Shown here: one piece after another, positions 54,756 to 64,000 of the stretch
How the letters are laid out: the number at the start of each line of letters is the position of its first letter
How positions within the stretch are numbered: position 1 is the stretch's first letter
NCBI GenBank assembly: GCA_018398575.1
Contig: JAGTXZ010000021.1
Location: 2,790,001-2,854,000, forward strand
DNA from: Ampelomyces quisqualis
Taxonomy: Eukaryota; Ascomycota; Dothideomycetes; Pleosporales; Phaeosphaeriaceae
Direction of reading: 5' to 3'
Length of the DNA: 64,000 bases
Made by a program: the position numbers and the translations under genes
Notes under the pieces: generated by a model
What the model was told of the DNA's origin: nothing
Seen by the model: only the letters and a program-made list of their open reading frames with translations
The model's database searches: none

Positions 54756-56099
54756 ATGGCAACAGCTCCCGTGGACGGACATGTCAAGACATCCATCACG
54801 CCTCTGCTGAAACGGCTCTGGCACGAGTCGCCGTCGACAAAACCCACCGCCGACGAGATTGCCGCTGCACTCGCTCTCATCTTTACCAACAGTCTCTCAG
54901 AAGTTCAAACAGGAGCGCTATTGACATGTCTGCATTTCACGGATCAAGACAGGCAAGCAGATGTTCTGGCGAAATGTTCCAAAGCCATGCGGGACTTCTC
55001 CGCTGGCATTGATGTCCAAGCACTCGAGAACTTGCTGAAAGAGCGAGGAAGAGAGGAGGGAGGCTATCATGGAGGTTTGGTATGTCACTCTCCTCTTGCC
55101 TATAATTCAACATCAACAAAATAATTGTTGTACCCTACCTGAGTGCCCCTCACCTAACTAGCATCGTAGTGTGATATAGTCGGTACCGGCGGTGACTCGC
55201 ACAACACCTTCAACATCAGCACCACTTCTTCCATCCTGGCTTCGTCCCTCCTCATGATTGCCAAGCATGGCAACAAAGCATCAACATCGCGTTCAGGATC
55301 GGCCGATCTTCTCTCCTGCACGCCGCCGAAACCGCCAGTCATTACCGCCATTGCCCCCACCACCATCCTAGAGATATACCGCAACACCAACTATGCCTTC
55401 CTCTTTGCACCAATATTCCATCCCGGCGCACGACACGCAGCAAGCATTCGGCGGCAACTCGGCTGGCGCACCATCTTCAATCTGCTTGGCCCGTTAGCGA
55501 ACCCTCTACATGATCTGATAGAAGCTCGAGTACTGGGTGTTGCGAGAAAAGAGATTGGGCCCGACTTTGCTGAGTCACTTCGTCAATCAGGATGTCGCAA
55601 AGGCATGGTCATTTGCGGCAACGAGGAGCTCGATGAGCTCTCCTGCGCCGGACCAACGCATTGCTGGCGACTAGTCGAAAACGAAACCACCGGGCAAGTA
55701 GGCATCAATTACTTCACAGTGACCCCCGCAGACTTTGGTCTTCCTTCGCATCCACTGTCCGAGGTTTCGCCAGGTCAGTCTCCCGAGCGCAATGCAGAGA
55801 TATTGATGGACATTTTGCAAGGAAAGGTCCCCATCGACGACCCGATACTGCATTTTGTGTACCTGAACACTGCTGCACTGTTCGTCATCAGTGGTGTATG
55901 TGACGCAGACACCAGCGACATGGGACACGGCGACGATGGAAAAGTAATTACAGAAGTGGGTCCTGGAGGTGGACGATGGAAGGAAGGCGTCAGGAGAGCA
56001 AAGTGGGCAGTACAAAGTGGAGAAGCGTACAAGCAGTGGGAGAAGTTTGTGGATGTCACAAACAGGGTTGCAGAGACGAGCAATGTTGTGCCCAAATAG
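54756..56099 (+). CDS. trp4: Anthranilate phosphoribosyltransferase
   Basis: Exons 54,756-55,079 and 55,170-56,099, joined over a 90-bp GT-AG intron, encode 417 aa. The enzyme transfers the phosphoribosyl group of PRPP to anthranilate, the second step after chorismate in tryptophan synthesis. The N-terminal helical domain (about 10-70) includes SEVQTGALLTCLHF. The PRPP-binding loop is DIVGTGGDSHNTFNIST, directly after the intron, followed by AKHGNKASTS. The anthranilate/PRPP-site region FHPGARHAASIRRQLGWRTIF then NLLGPLANP is canonical. The DE pair that binds magnesium is in GNEELDELS. Length is right for fungal homologues. The ATG chosen follows ccacaatgg; the frame stays open further upstream only by chance. 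Confidence 0.95.
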
Positions 56100-57522
56100 A
56101 TGGTTCTTCTGGGGATCTAAGCGCTCTAGCTACATGACCACTCTCTGCTCACAATCAGAACGAAGCGCTGTTCAGTCTCCTGAAGCTTTTCGCACTGTGT
56201 ACTGCACTTGATGAGAACTGACGTGATTTGTCCTCGCTTATACCAACCAGGTTGTGCCCGCAAGCTGAGAAGATGCAGACTGTTGCTCCCCGGCTCCCGC
56301 TTCTTATGTTTGCTCTGGTCTTGGCACCCTCATGTTCTTGGCCTGATTGGTGTGGGGGTCCCTACTTCGAGTCTTTAACCATTACCGCCGTATCCGACTC
56401 GCGAAACCATTCCCCCTCCACCTCCCCATGCCGTTTGGCGGCTCGATACAGCGCCAATAACGCGCGCGGGAGGCGCTCCCGCGTTTCGCCATCAACGGCT
56501 GACCGGTTGAGCGCCAGCTGCACGACAATCACATCCTGACGTGAGCCCTACACAACAGGCTTATTGCACGCTTCCCTGCCTACAGGTCCTTGAAGACAAG
56601 TTATTATCAGAGAAAACTCGACCGCAACACATCTCGCCATGATGTCAAGATGGCTTCTATGCTCCGCGAGAGATGGAGAATCACACCCACCATGCAGGAC
56701 CATGGCGCAAGATTCTGTTATCCACAACGATAGGTTACATCAATCTCAAAGATGGTTATACAGCATTTGACGGGGCATGCATCGAACACTTGTCGACCTA
56801 TGGATGCGAGGGGGAAGATCAATCCGCAATGCCTGATCCATGCTCTGCCTGCGGGTTTCTGCCCTCAATCAAAGATAAGAGGATCTCATGGTTGTAACCG
56901 CGTGCGACCGGCCGTGCGCCAAATGGCGTGCAGTACTCTGCTATTACAGGCTCTGGAGTCTGGACCCACGTGTCAGCACGCATAGGGCGAAAAGGGCGAG
57001 ATGGTCATCTTCCACGGCCAGGCGACTGCCGCGGCGAGCCAAGTCGCGACTTGTCGAACTTTATGAGCAAGACGTTGACTCGAGATCACTCCAAGGAGGG
57101 CTCGGTGCTGAGGCCTGTGCCAAGCTCTGGGCCTGCAGCAGTGTTTATACCCGTGTGCCCGCCGACTGATCAATCATTGCCCAGCCTGCTTCTCCTTGCA
57201 AGATCACGAGTAGACTCCCTTTGAGTCTTGACACTCTGCCGGCAGCTTCTGATAGGACGGCGCGCCTCGACATAGTTTGTTGGCAAGTTTTCTTGTTTTG
57301 CGGGTACGTATTTGGCGGCCCTGGACCCGCACGTTTGTAGCGGCTCCACGAGTGACGAAACCCGCCCGTCAACCACACCGGCCCGTATCATCTACCTAGT
57401 GTGTCCCGAAGGCCTCCCGAAGGCATTCGTGCGCGACACCTGTCAGCGCCATCAATACTCACATCGGACGTGAGCAGGCCTCTACGACAGGGCCTCTGCG
57501 ATCGCTGCCGTTGTGTCCTCTC
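56100..57522. other. Intergenic, no gene seen
   Basis: This 1.4-kb stretch precedes the Zn2Cys6 gene on the same strand as trp4. It carries the trp4 3' end and the promoter and leader of the regulator. Frames of about 100 codons (for example 56,228-56,539) have no family features. Confidence 0.5.
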
Positions 57523-60500
57523 ATGGATCGACAAGGGAGCATGCGACGGCTGAGTGCAGCACCTGTACATGCACCTCTCCGCGCATATCAGCTACCACAG
57601 CCAAACCTTGGTACACAAGTTGCGCCGTCTCTGCCTCAAACTCAAACCCAACCATCGCCATCCACAGCGGAAGCTTCACCATTGCTACCCTCTGTGCACG
57701 CTCGTCAGAGAAGTTACGCCGAGCCACATGCAACACCACCACCAGGTCGTACCGCACTTGCATGCGAAAGTTGTCGTCGCAGCAAGGTAAAGTGTGTCAA
57801 CACAGGCATTAAATTCCCTTGCAAGCAGTGTGCACAAAGAAAAAAGCTCTGTGTCTTTACGCCTCCGGGTACAGATAAAACACAACGAGAGAGCGTCCCA
57901 CGCCAACCAGATGTAAGTGCGCTTTTGGATATTCTCTACGACCATCGTGTAAACCATGGCAGAATTTCTCCACGTTTGAGAAACCAAGCAGTTGAACACC
58001 AGTTGACCAGTACATGCAGAATGCTCCAAAAAGACGCAAGAGGTTCCACAATCTGGATCCTGAAACAGGCGACTTAACTGCTAGCCATGTACAGATCAAG
58101 GACCCGCTCGCTGAAGAGTGGTTGACACCCGAACTGTGGGGCGAGATGGTTTGTACCCTGCCATGCTACAGAGATCATGCTAATTGCCCTCAGTTCGACA
58201 TATACGAGAAGCACTTTGCTTCCGACTTGCCCTTCCTCCACCGTAGGAGATTCCTTGAACCCCTCCAGAACCCAGGAACCCTCACGGCGCCTAGTATACC
58301 TTTGCAGCTGGGCTTGCTCACACTTACCATACGCTATCACGCAATCATATCACGCTATGGAGGCAAAACATCCATTGATGTTGCAGAGGAATATGCACAG
58401 GCTACTTTGGAGAGCTTGCATCGTGCTCCGGACCGATTTCCAGGCAGAGCAAGTGTGGACAGGATACAAGCTCTACTGCTCGTAGGCTACCACCGGTGGA
58501 CGGATTTGAAGGGTGCGGAGGCCTGGCACATCTTCGGGCAGGCGGGTCGCTCCGCGTTACTGCTTAGACTTCACAAAGATGAGGCTAAAAATGGAAACGA
58601 TGATGACCGTAGCAGTGGAGACGAGAGTGAACAGCAGGAGAGGTTCATTGACCGCGAAATCGAGCGGCGCACCTTTTGGAGCTGTCTAATAATGGATCAA
58701 TACACAAGCTGCATTGGACGTCCCTATCTATTCAGGACCGAGGAGATCGAAACTCAGCTGCCCTGTAGCGATGCAAACTTCCACTCCGGCCTCAACGTCA
58801 AGACTAGACTACTTGGAGAGAGTGACGTGGAATACGCCAAACGGCGACAAATACACCATGATACAAGCCGCTACGCCGACAAATTTGAGTGGGAAACTGG
58901 CAAAGACGAAGCGGAGCTAGGCTTGTACATACAAGCGGTGCTCTACTTTGCAGAAGTCATGAACTGGTCGAAAGTGGAGAGAGGCCGACGGTAAGCTACT
59001 GGGGCTTCTTCATGCACACTCAAGGTCCTGACCTGATTTAGAGCTAAAGGTGAAAAAAACCCTTGGGAAAAGAAGGGGAGCACTTTCCATGACCTTGAGC
59101 TTAAGCTCGAGGCACTCCAGGCTGCGCTCCCGAAACACTTGCGTTATACGCAACGAAACACAACTGCACGTATTTATAGTAAAACATCGCGAATCTATGT
59201 CGAGATTCACGCAGCATACAGGCTCAGTGCCATCGCTCTGTACAGAGAGTATATGGCGTTCGCCCCCTTGGGCCAGCCGGGACCAACCGGTCCACTTGAT
59301 AAGCCTTTGCTTACTCCTAGGCATCCAAAAGATGATCCGGAATACTGGATCAGGCAAGCTCGCACGTGCTTTGGCGCTGCGAGAGAGTTTGCAGATCTGC
59401 TGAAGGCTTGCAAGGTGGCCAACTGTCTCGTAGACAGTGCTATTGTGGGCTTTGCCACATACATCGTTGCGTGGTGTGGTAAGCCATTTCCCCTCATATG
59501 TAATATGAGAACCTGCTAATTGTTCGTAGCTGCGTATTGCTTTTACTTTCCCAACATGGACCCTGATAAAGTTTTGGGCTTTGCACTCCCGGTCAACCGT
59601 GCATCGAGTTCCGAAGCTCAGCCTGAGGTGTGGGTCCTTCTGATAGGGATTCTGTTTGACTCGGGGGAACGCTACGCAATGCATGCTATGGAATGTGGCC
59701 AGCTTAAAAAACTTCTCGCACATTATAGCACGACCGTGGCTAAGTGGAGGAAGAATGGCGGGTCGCCTGCTAGCATGGACAATCGCCAACCTGGAGGTCT
59801 CGAGATCTATGCAGCGACATTTGAAGAAGGGCATAAGACAATGGGAAGCATAGATGACAGCCATCATCCCAAGCTCCATCGAGACGGTCTTTGTCTTTCC
59901 CTTGAGAGCGATGCTAGTGATCAGGGTGCAACGGCTAGTCCGTCCATGGCCCACAAGTCTGAAGGCTCACCGGCAACCGTATATACCCCAGCGAACCAAC
60001 CCCAAGATCCTCGTAGACAGAGATCGCCAAGCGAGGCTCCTACACTTCCTTCCGTGAGCGAAATCATGCAGTATAGCTCACCAACTGATGGGTTACAAAC
60101 ATCCCCCAAACAGTACGAGCTTCCGCAAATCAAGGAAAGTAGTAGCACAGCTACTTCGCCAATTTACGATCATATATCAGGAGCAGTACTGCGAGCACCT
60201 CGATTGCTTCCACAGCATTATCATATGACCGAAGTGCGCGGAGCCAGTCACGTCATGCCTCAATCGCAGCGGCGTCGCGCCTCGGTACAAGAAGAACTTG
60301 GGAAAGAACGAGGCCAAATGGTGAGCGATGGCCTACTCGATGCCGGCACGGCCGATATGGCCATGTTCGTGACTGGAAACGATGACGTCCCACCGCAGAT
60401 CTACTATCACGACCCCGTTCCCTGTTGGCTTGACCAGCTTGATCAGTTTCCACTGACTACTCGATATGGATTACCGATCGAAGAGGAACCCAGTTTCTTT

Positions 60501-60524
60501 GCACATGGACATCCGGGATCTTGA
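57523..60524 (+). CDS. Zn2Cys6 fungal transcription factor
   Basis: Four exons, 57,523-57,912, 58,011-58,990, 59,042-59,478 and 59,530-60,524, encode about 933 aa. The Zn(II)2Cys6 cluster is C81-x2-C84-x6-C91-x8-C100-x2-C103-x6-C110 (CESCRRSKVKC then PCKQCAQRKKLC). The middle homology region (fungal-specific factor domain) covers about 190-430: SDLPFLHRRRFLEPL, AWHIFGQAGRSALLLRLHK and the ERRTFWSCLIMDQYTSCIGRP box. The C-terminal 300 residues are Ser/Pro-rich, ending near an acidic stretch, as expected of an activation region. Intron 1 could end at 58,010 (chosen) or 58,019, three codons later. The regulon is unknown. The gene is followed, on the same strand, by a beta-galactosidase 0.9 kb downstream. 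Confidence 0.85.
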
Positions 60525-61211
60525 GCTTCACCATGAGACTGCCAGCAAATGAGGTTTTGTTTGTCCGCGTGTTCTTCAAATGCACGACATGAAATGTGAC
60601 TTTGATACAAATAATCGCAGTCTCACATCTTACGCACACACACTCGGTCTACCATCATCACATTCACTAGGGCTCATTGCAACGAGATTTATGTGGTCAT
60701 GTGTCATTCTTCTGACCAGGGGTTCTGTTCATTTTGGCGTTCAGAAAACGAGCCTCATAGACACTCTGGCAGTCTACGGTCCTTTCCGCACGGTAGCGCA
60801 TGGCTTACGATAAGTTACAACGATAACGTATGAGACGACTTAATGTAGCGACTTGCTCGCACCTTGGCTTGTTTTAATGGCTGCGGCCTTCTTTAGCGGT
60901 TTGTTCTACGATGTCTCGGACGCGACTCTAGTATTGGTATGCATGATCAAGCTTTGTAGGTAATTCGGACTTGATCACGCAGGCTTTCGCGTTCCACGTC
61001 TCCTTGACTCTACGAAACCGAGCTCACGCTACTGACTCGACGACCAAGCCTCAGATTCATTGATTCCATAAAGAACCCCCAGTCATCACATGTGCCCTCA
61101 CTTTCAGTTACGTCAGCCCCGTGATCCACCACACGTAACCTCGGGCGTCGGACGCATCACCCAAACAAGAACCGGCTAAACATTTTAAGCCTCCAGAATA
61201 AGCTTGCGCCA

Positions 61212-61244
61212 CCCCGCCACCCCGCCTCGCCTACGGGGCCCCGC
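61212..61244. promoter_or_regulatory. Cluster of CreA-like sites
   Basis: CCCCGC occurs at 61,212, 61,220 and 61,239, about 190-220 bp before the beta-galactosidase ATG. It matches the reverse of SYGGRG, the consensus of the carbon-catabolite repressor CreA/Cre1, and paired sites are the usual arrangement. The consensus is short and the stretch is C-rich, so this is suggestive only. Confidence 0.4.
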
Positions 61245-61381
61245 ATCTGCTCGTTCTTCACTTACGCGCAGTGACGTTCGAGGCGTGTTGTTGGTGGGAT
61301 AAATGTCTGGACAAGTGGTGCTGGTTGTGTACCTTGTATGGGCGCGGAAGTTCGGGGGAGTGTGCATGCGAGATGATGGGG

Positions 61382-61388
61382 TATATAA
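61382..61388 (+). promoter_or_regulatory. TATA box of the beta-galactosidase gene
   Basis: The sequence TATATAA lies 46 bp before the ATG at 61,434, implying a very short leader. Confidence 0.55.
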
Positions 61389-61433
61389 TGGAAATGTGCT
61401 GCCCATGCTTGAAGATGTTGACACAACGACAAG

Positions 61434-64000
61434 ATGAAGTCTTTACTAAGTGCCTTGGCGCTATCGATGGGTGTGGTTGGGGCGCTGGCGAGGGTTGTGG
61501 GGGGTACGCCCAAAGATATGATATTGCGAGAACGGGAGGCGCTGCAGGACATTGTAAGTCTTTCTGTTCATCTTTGTAGTAAAATAATTTGGATTAGGGA
61601 TGATTTAGTTGCTAATGCAGCAATGTAGGTTACGTGGGACGAGCAATCGCTCTTCGTACATGGCGAGCGCGTATTTCTGTATAGTGGAGAAGTTCATCCA
61701 TTCCGGTACGCTCTTTCCATCTCGAATGCTTTAAAGCATATTGTTAATACGAGACTTAGCCTGCCGGTTCCCGATCTTTACATCGACCTTTTCCAGAAAA
61801 TCAAGTCGCTGGGATACAACTGCGTGAGCTTCTACGTTGACTGGGCGCTTCTGGAAGGCAAACCTGGCGTGTATCGGGCAGATGGTGTGTTCGACTTACA
61901 GCCTTTCTATGATGCTGCGCAAGAAGCTGGTATCTGGCTCATTGCGCGACCGGGACCGTACATCAATGCTGAAGTTTCTGGCGGAGGATTTCCAGGTTGG
62001 CTTCAGAGAGTTAACGGGACGCTGCGAACTCGTGCTCCAGACTTTTTGAATGCGACGGACAAGTGCGGTACCTTACAGACTTGACTGATGTGATTGCTAA
62101 CGGAACATAGCTATATGAAGAACATCGGCGCAAACATTGCAAAAGCGCAAATTACCAACGGCGGACCTGTCATCCTCGTCCAGCCCGAGAACGAATACAC
62201 ACAAGCGACATCCGCAATCAAGCCCTTCCCCGACCCCGTATTCATGCAATACGTAATCGACCAACTACGTTCTGCCGGCATCGTTGTCCCACTGATCAGC
62301 AATGATGCCTCAGCTAAAGGCAATAATGCACCCGGCCAACCCGCTGCCGTCGATATTTACGGCCATGATGGCTATCCGCTAGGTTTTGACTGCGCGAACC
62401 CAGATGTTTGGCCTGAAGGTAGGCTTCCTACTAATTGGAAAACACTGCACGAACAACAAAGTCCTACAACACCGTACTCAATTCTGGAGTTCCAGGCTGG
62501 CAGCTTTGATCCCTGGGGAGGACCGAGTTTTGACAAGTGCTATGATCTTGTTGGCGCGGCGTTTGAACGCGTGTTTTACAAGAACCTGTATAGTTTCGGT
62601 GTCACAATACTGAATCTTTACATGACCTGGGGTAAGTTTGAAGTACAAAATTAGCGTATGCGAGCAACCAGCTGATTCATCTTAAGGTGGTACAAATTGG
62701 GGCAACTTGGGACATCCTGGAGGCTACACATCGTACGACTACGCATCACCTATTCGAGAGGATAGACGTATTGATCGGGAGAAGTACTCTGAGCAGAAAG
62801 TCCAGGCCAACTTTTTCAAAGTGAGTCCGGCGTATCTGACTGCGACACGCGGGAATGCGTCGAACACGACGTGGACAACTACGAGCGCCTTGACGGTTAC
62901 GCCTGCCTTTGAGGGGAGTACTGGGTTTTACTTCCTGAGACATTCAAAGTACAACACGCTTGAGTCGACAGGCTATAAGCTTAAGCTGTCGAATTCTGCG
63001 TTTGGAAACATCACCGTGCCGCAGATGAATGGCACTTCGCTGACGCTGAATGGACGAGACTCAAAGGTCCATGTTAGCAACTACGATATTGGTGGCGTGA
63101 CACTGGTGTACTCGACTGCCGAGGTGTTCACGTGGCACAAGTACGAGGACAAGACTGTGCTAGTCATTTATGGAGGACCGGGAGAGACACATGAGCTTGT
63201 TCTCGCCGTCACCGGACTTGAAAAGATTGAAGGCGAGTTTCAGAGCATTGCTACACGTGGTTACACACTGTTGAACTTCAAGGCCGATGGCACGAGGAAG
63301 GTTGCAAAGGTTGGTGTTGGAAGTAACTTCATTTATGTGCATATGGTTGGTGAGTCTCTCATGCATCAAACGAGGCGTATGTCTGGAAGTCTAATTTGTT
63401 TTAGATCGCTACGAAGCGTACAACTACTGGTCCATCGACACTGCACTACACTCTAATGCCAACCCCGTCATCCTTAAAGCAGGCTACCTCGTACGAACCG
63501 CCAAAGTCGATGGCACAACTTTGTCTCTAACCGGCGACTTGAACGCCACAACCCCCGTCGAAATCTTTGGCGGCGCCCCATCTCCCCTGACGAAGTTGAC
63601 CTTCAACGGCGAGGATGTTGATTTCATAACTTCTGCAGATGGTGTCGTCAGCGCAACAGTCGACTACGCTCGTCCCCGTATCGTCGTCCCCCGACTCCAA
63701 GATCTGGAATGGAAGTACATCGACTCTCTCCCTGAAATTCATTCCAATTATGATGACAATGCATGGACTCCTGCCAACCTGAAAAAAACATACAATTCTC
63801 TCCGCCCCCTCAATACTCCCTTGTCGCTGTACTCTTCTGACTACGGCTTCCACACGGGCACCTTGCTCTTCCGCGGCTCATTCAACGCAACAGGAAACGA
63901 ATCCTCACTCTATCTCGTTACACAAGGCGGCTCGGCATTCGGATCATCTGCCTGGATCGGTGACCATTTCCTCGGAAGCTGGCGCGGCTACGATGCCGCA
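61434..64000 (+). CDS. Secreted GH35 beta-galactosidase (partial, 3' end missing)
   Basis: Six exons begin in the window: 61,434-61,553, 61,629-61,705, 61,760-62,062, 62,111-62,631, 62,687-63,349 and 63,405 to the edge. The product is a fungal LacA-type glycoside hydrolase family 35 enzyme that removes terminal beta-galactose from pectin side chains, xyloglucan or lactose. MKSLLSALALSMGVVGALA is a signal peptide. Conserved parts: LFVHGERVFLYSGEVHPFR, GYNCVSFYVDWALLEGKPG, LIARPGPYINAEVSGGGFPG, the acid/base glutamate in VQPENEY, and the nucleophile glutamate in LEFQAGSFDPWGG, then YMTWGGTNWGNLGHPGGYTSYDY. Several N-glycosylation sequons follow in domains 2-4. About 700 codons are present; fungal homologues are near 1000, so the last third lies beyond the window. 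Confidence 0.93.

Larger units (their letters stand above)
60525..61433. other. Upstream region of the beta-galactosidase gene
   Basis: About 900 bp lie between the transcription factor stop and the beta-galactosidase start on the same strand. They contain the CCCCGC cluster and the TATA box listed separately. No gene is seen. Confidence 0.5.

Overview
The window is nuclear DNA of a filamentous ascomycete, most probably a dothideomycete of the Pleosporales type. Genes are dense, with short introns of 47-110 bp, GT-AG borders and CTNAC-like branch sites. The ordinary fungal gene content sits beside a very AT-rich block whose coding relics are riddled with TpA and stop codons, the signature of repeat-induced point mutation (RIP). 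This two-compartment layout is known from several plant-associated dothideomycetes; the species cannot be named from the sequence.

Bases 1 to about 15,600 are a RIP-degraded repeat block. Two copies of one Ty3/Gypsy-type retrotransposon lie in opposite orientation (15-5935 on the minus strand, 6733-13495 on the plus strand) around an 800-bp spacer. A third fragment lies at 14,385-14,690. The plus copy is split by a younger, hardly mutated insertion with terminal inverted repeats (11,943-12,795), which itself carries a palindromic MITE-like core. From 15,950 to 21,750 comes a border zone of decaying genes: a GH28 pectinase relic, a full-length relic of a beta-lactamase/transesterase-family gene, and an rvt gene (reverse-transcriptase-related cellular gene) broken by two TAG codons and a one-base frameshift. 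Decay falls off with distance from the AT-rich block.

From 22,141 to the end is an intact housekeeping region: KCS1-type inositol-polyphosphate kinase (-), an unrecognised disordered protein (-), the septation-initiation scaffold Cdc11/SnaD (+), splicing factor Cwf19 (-), GPN-loop GTPase Npa3/GPN1 (+), a C2H2 transcription factor (-), a UNC-45/She4 myosin chaperone (-), protein kinase C (-), ribosome-biogenesis factor Mak21/Noc1 (-), anthranilate phosphoribosyltransferase (+), a Zn2Cys6 transcription factor (+) and a secreted GH35 beta-galactosidase (+) that runs off the right edge.

These genes do not form one pathway or an obvious secondary-metabolite cluster. Three pairs are divergent and may share promoters: the disordered protein with Cdc11, Cwf19 with Npa3, and Mak21 with TRP4. 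The Zn2Cys6 regulator directly upstream of the beta-galactosidase is a possible regulator-target pair. Exon borders were worked out by hand from reading frame, splice signals and family conservation; all reading-frame sums close. No tRNA, rRNA or CRISPR array was seen.
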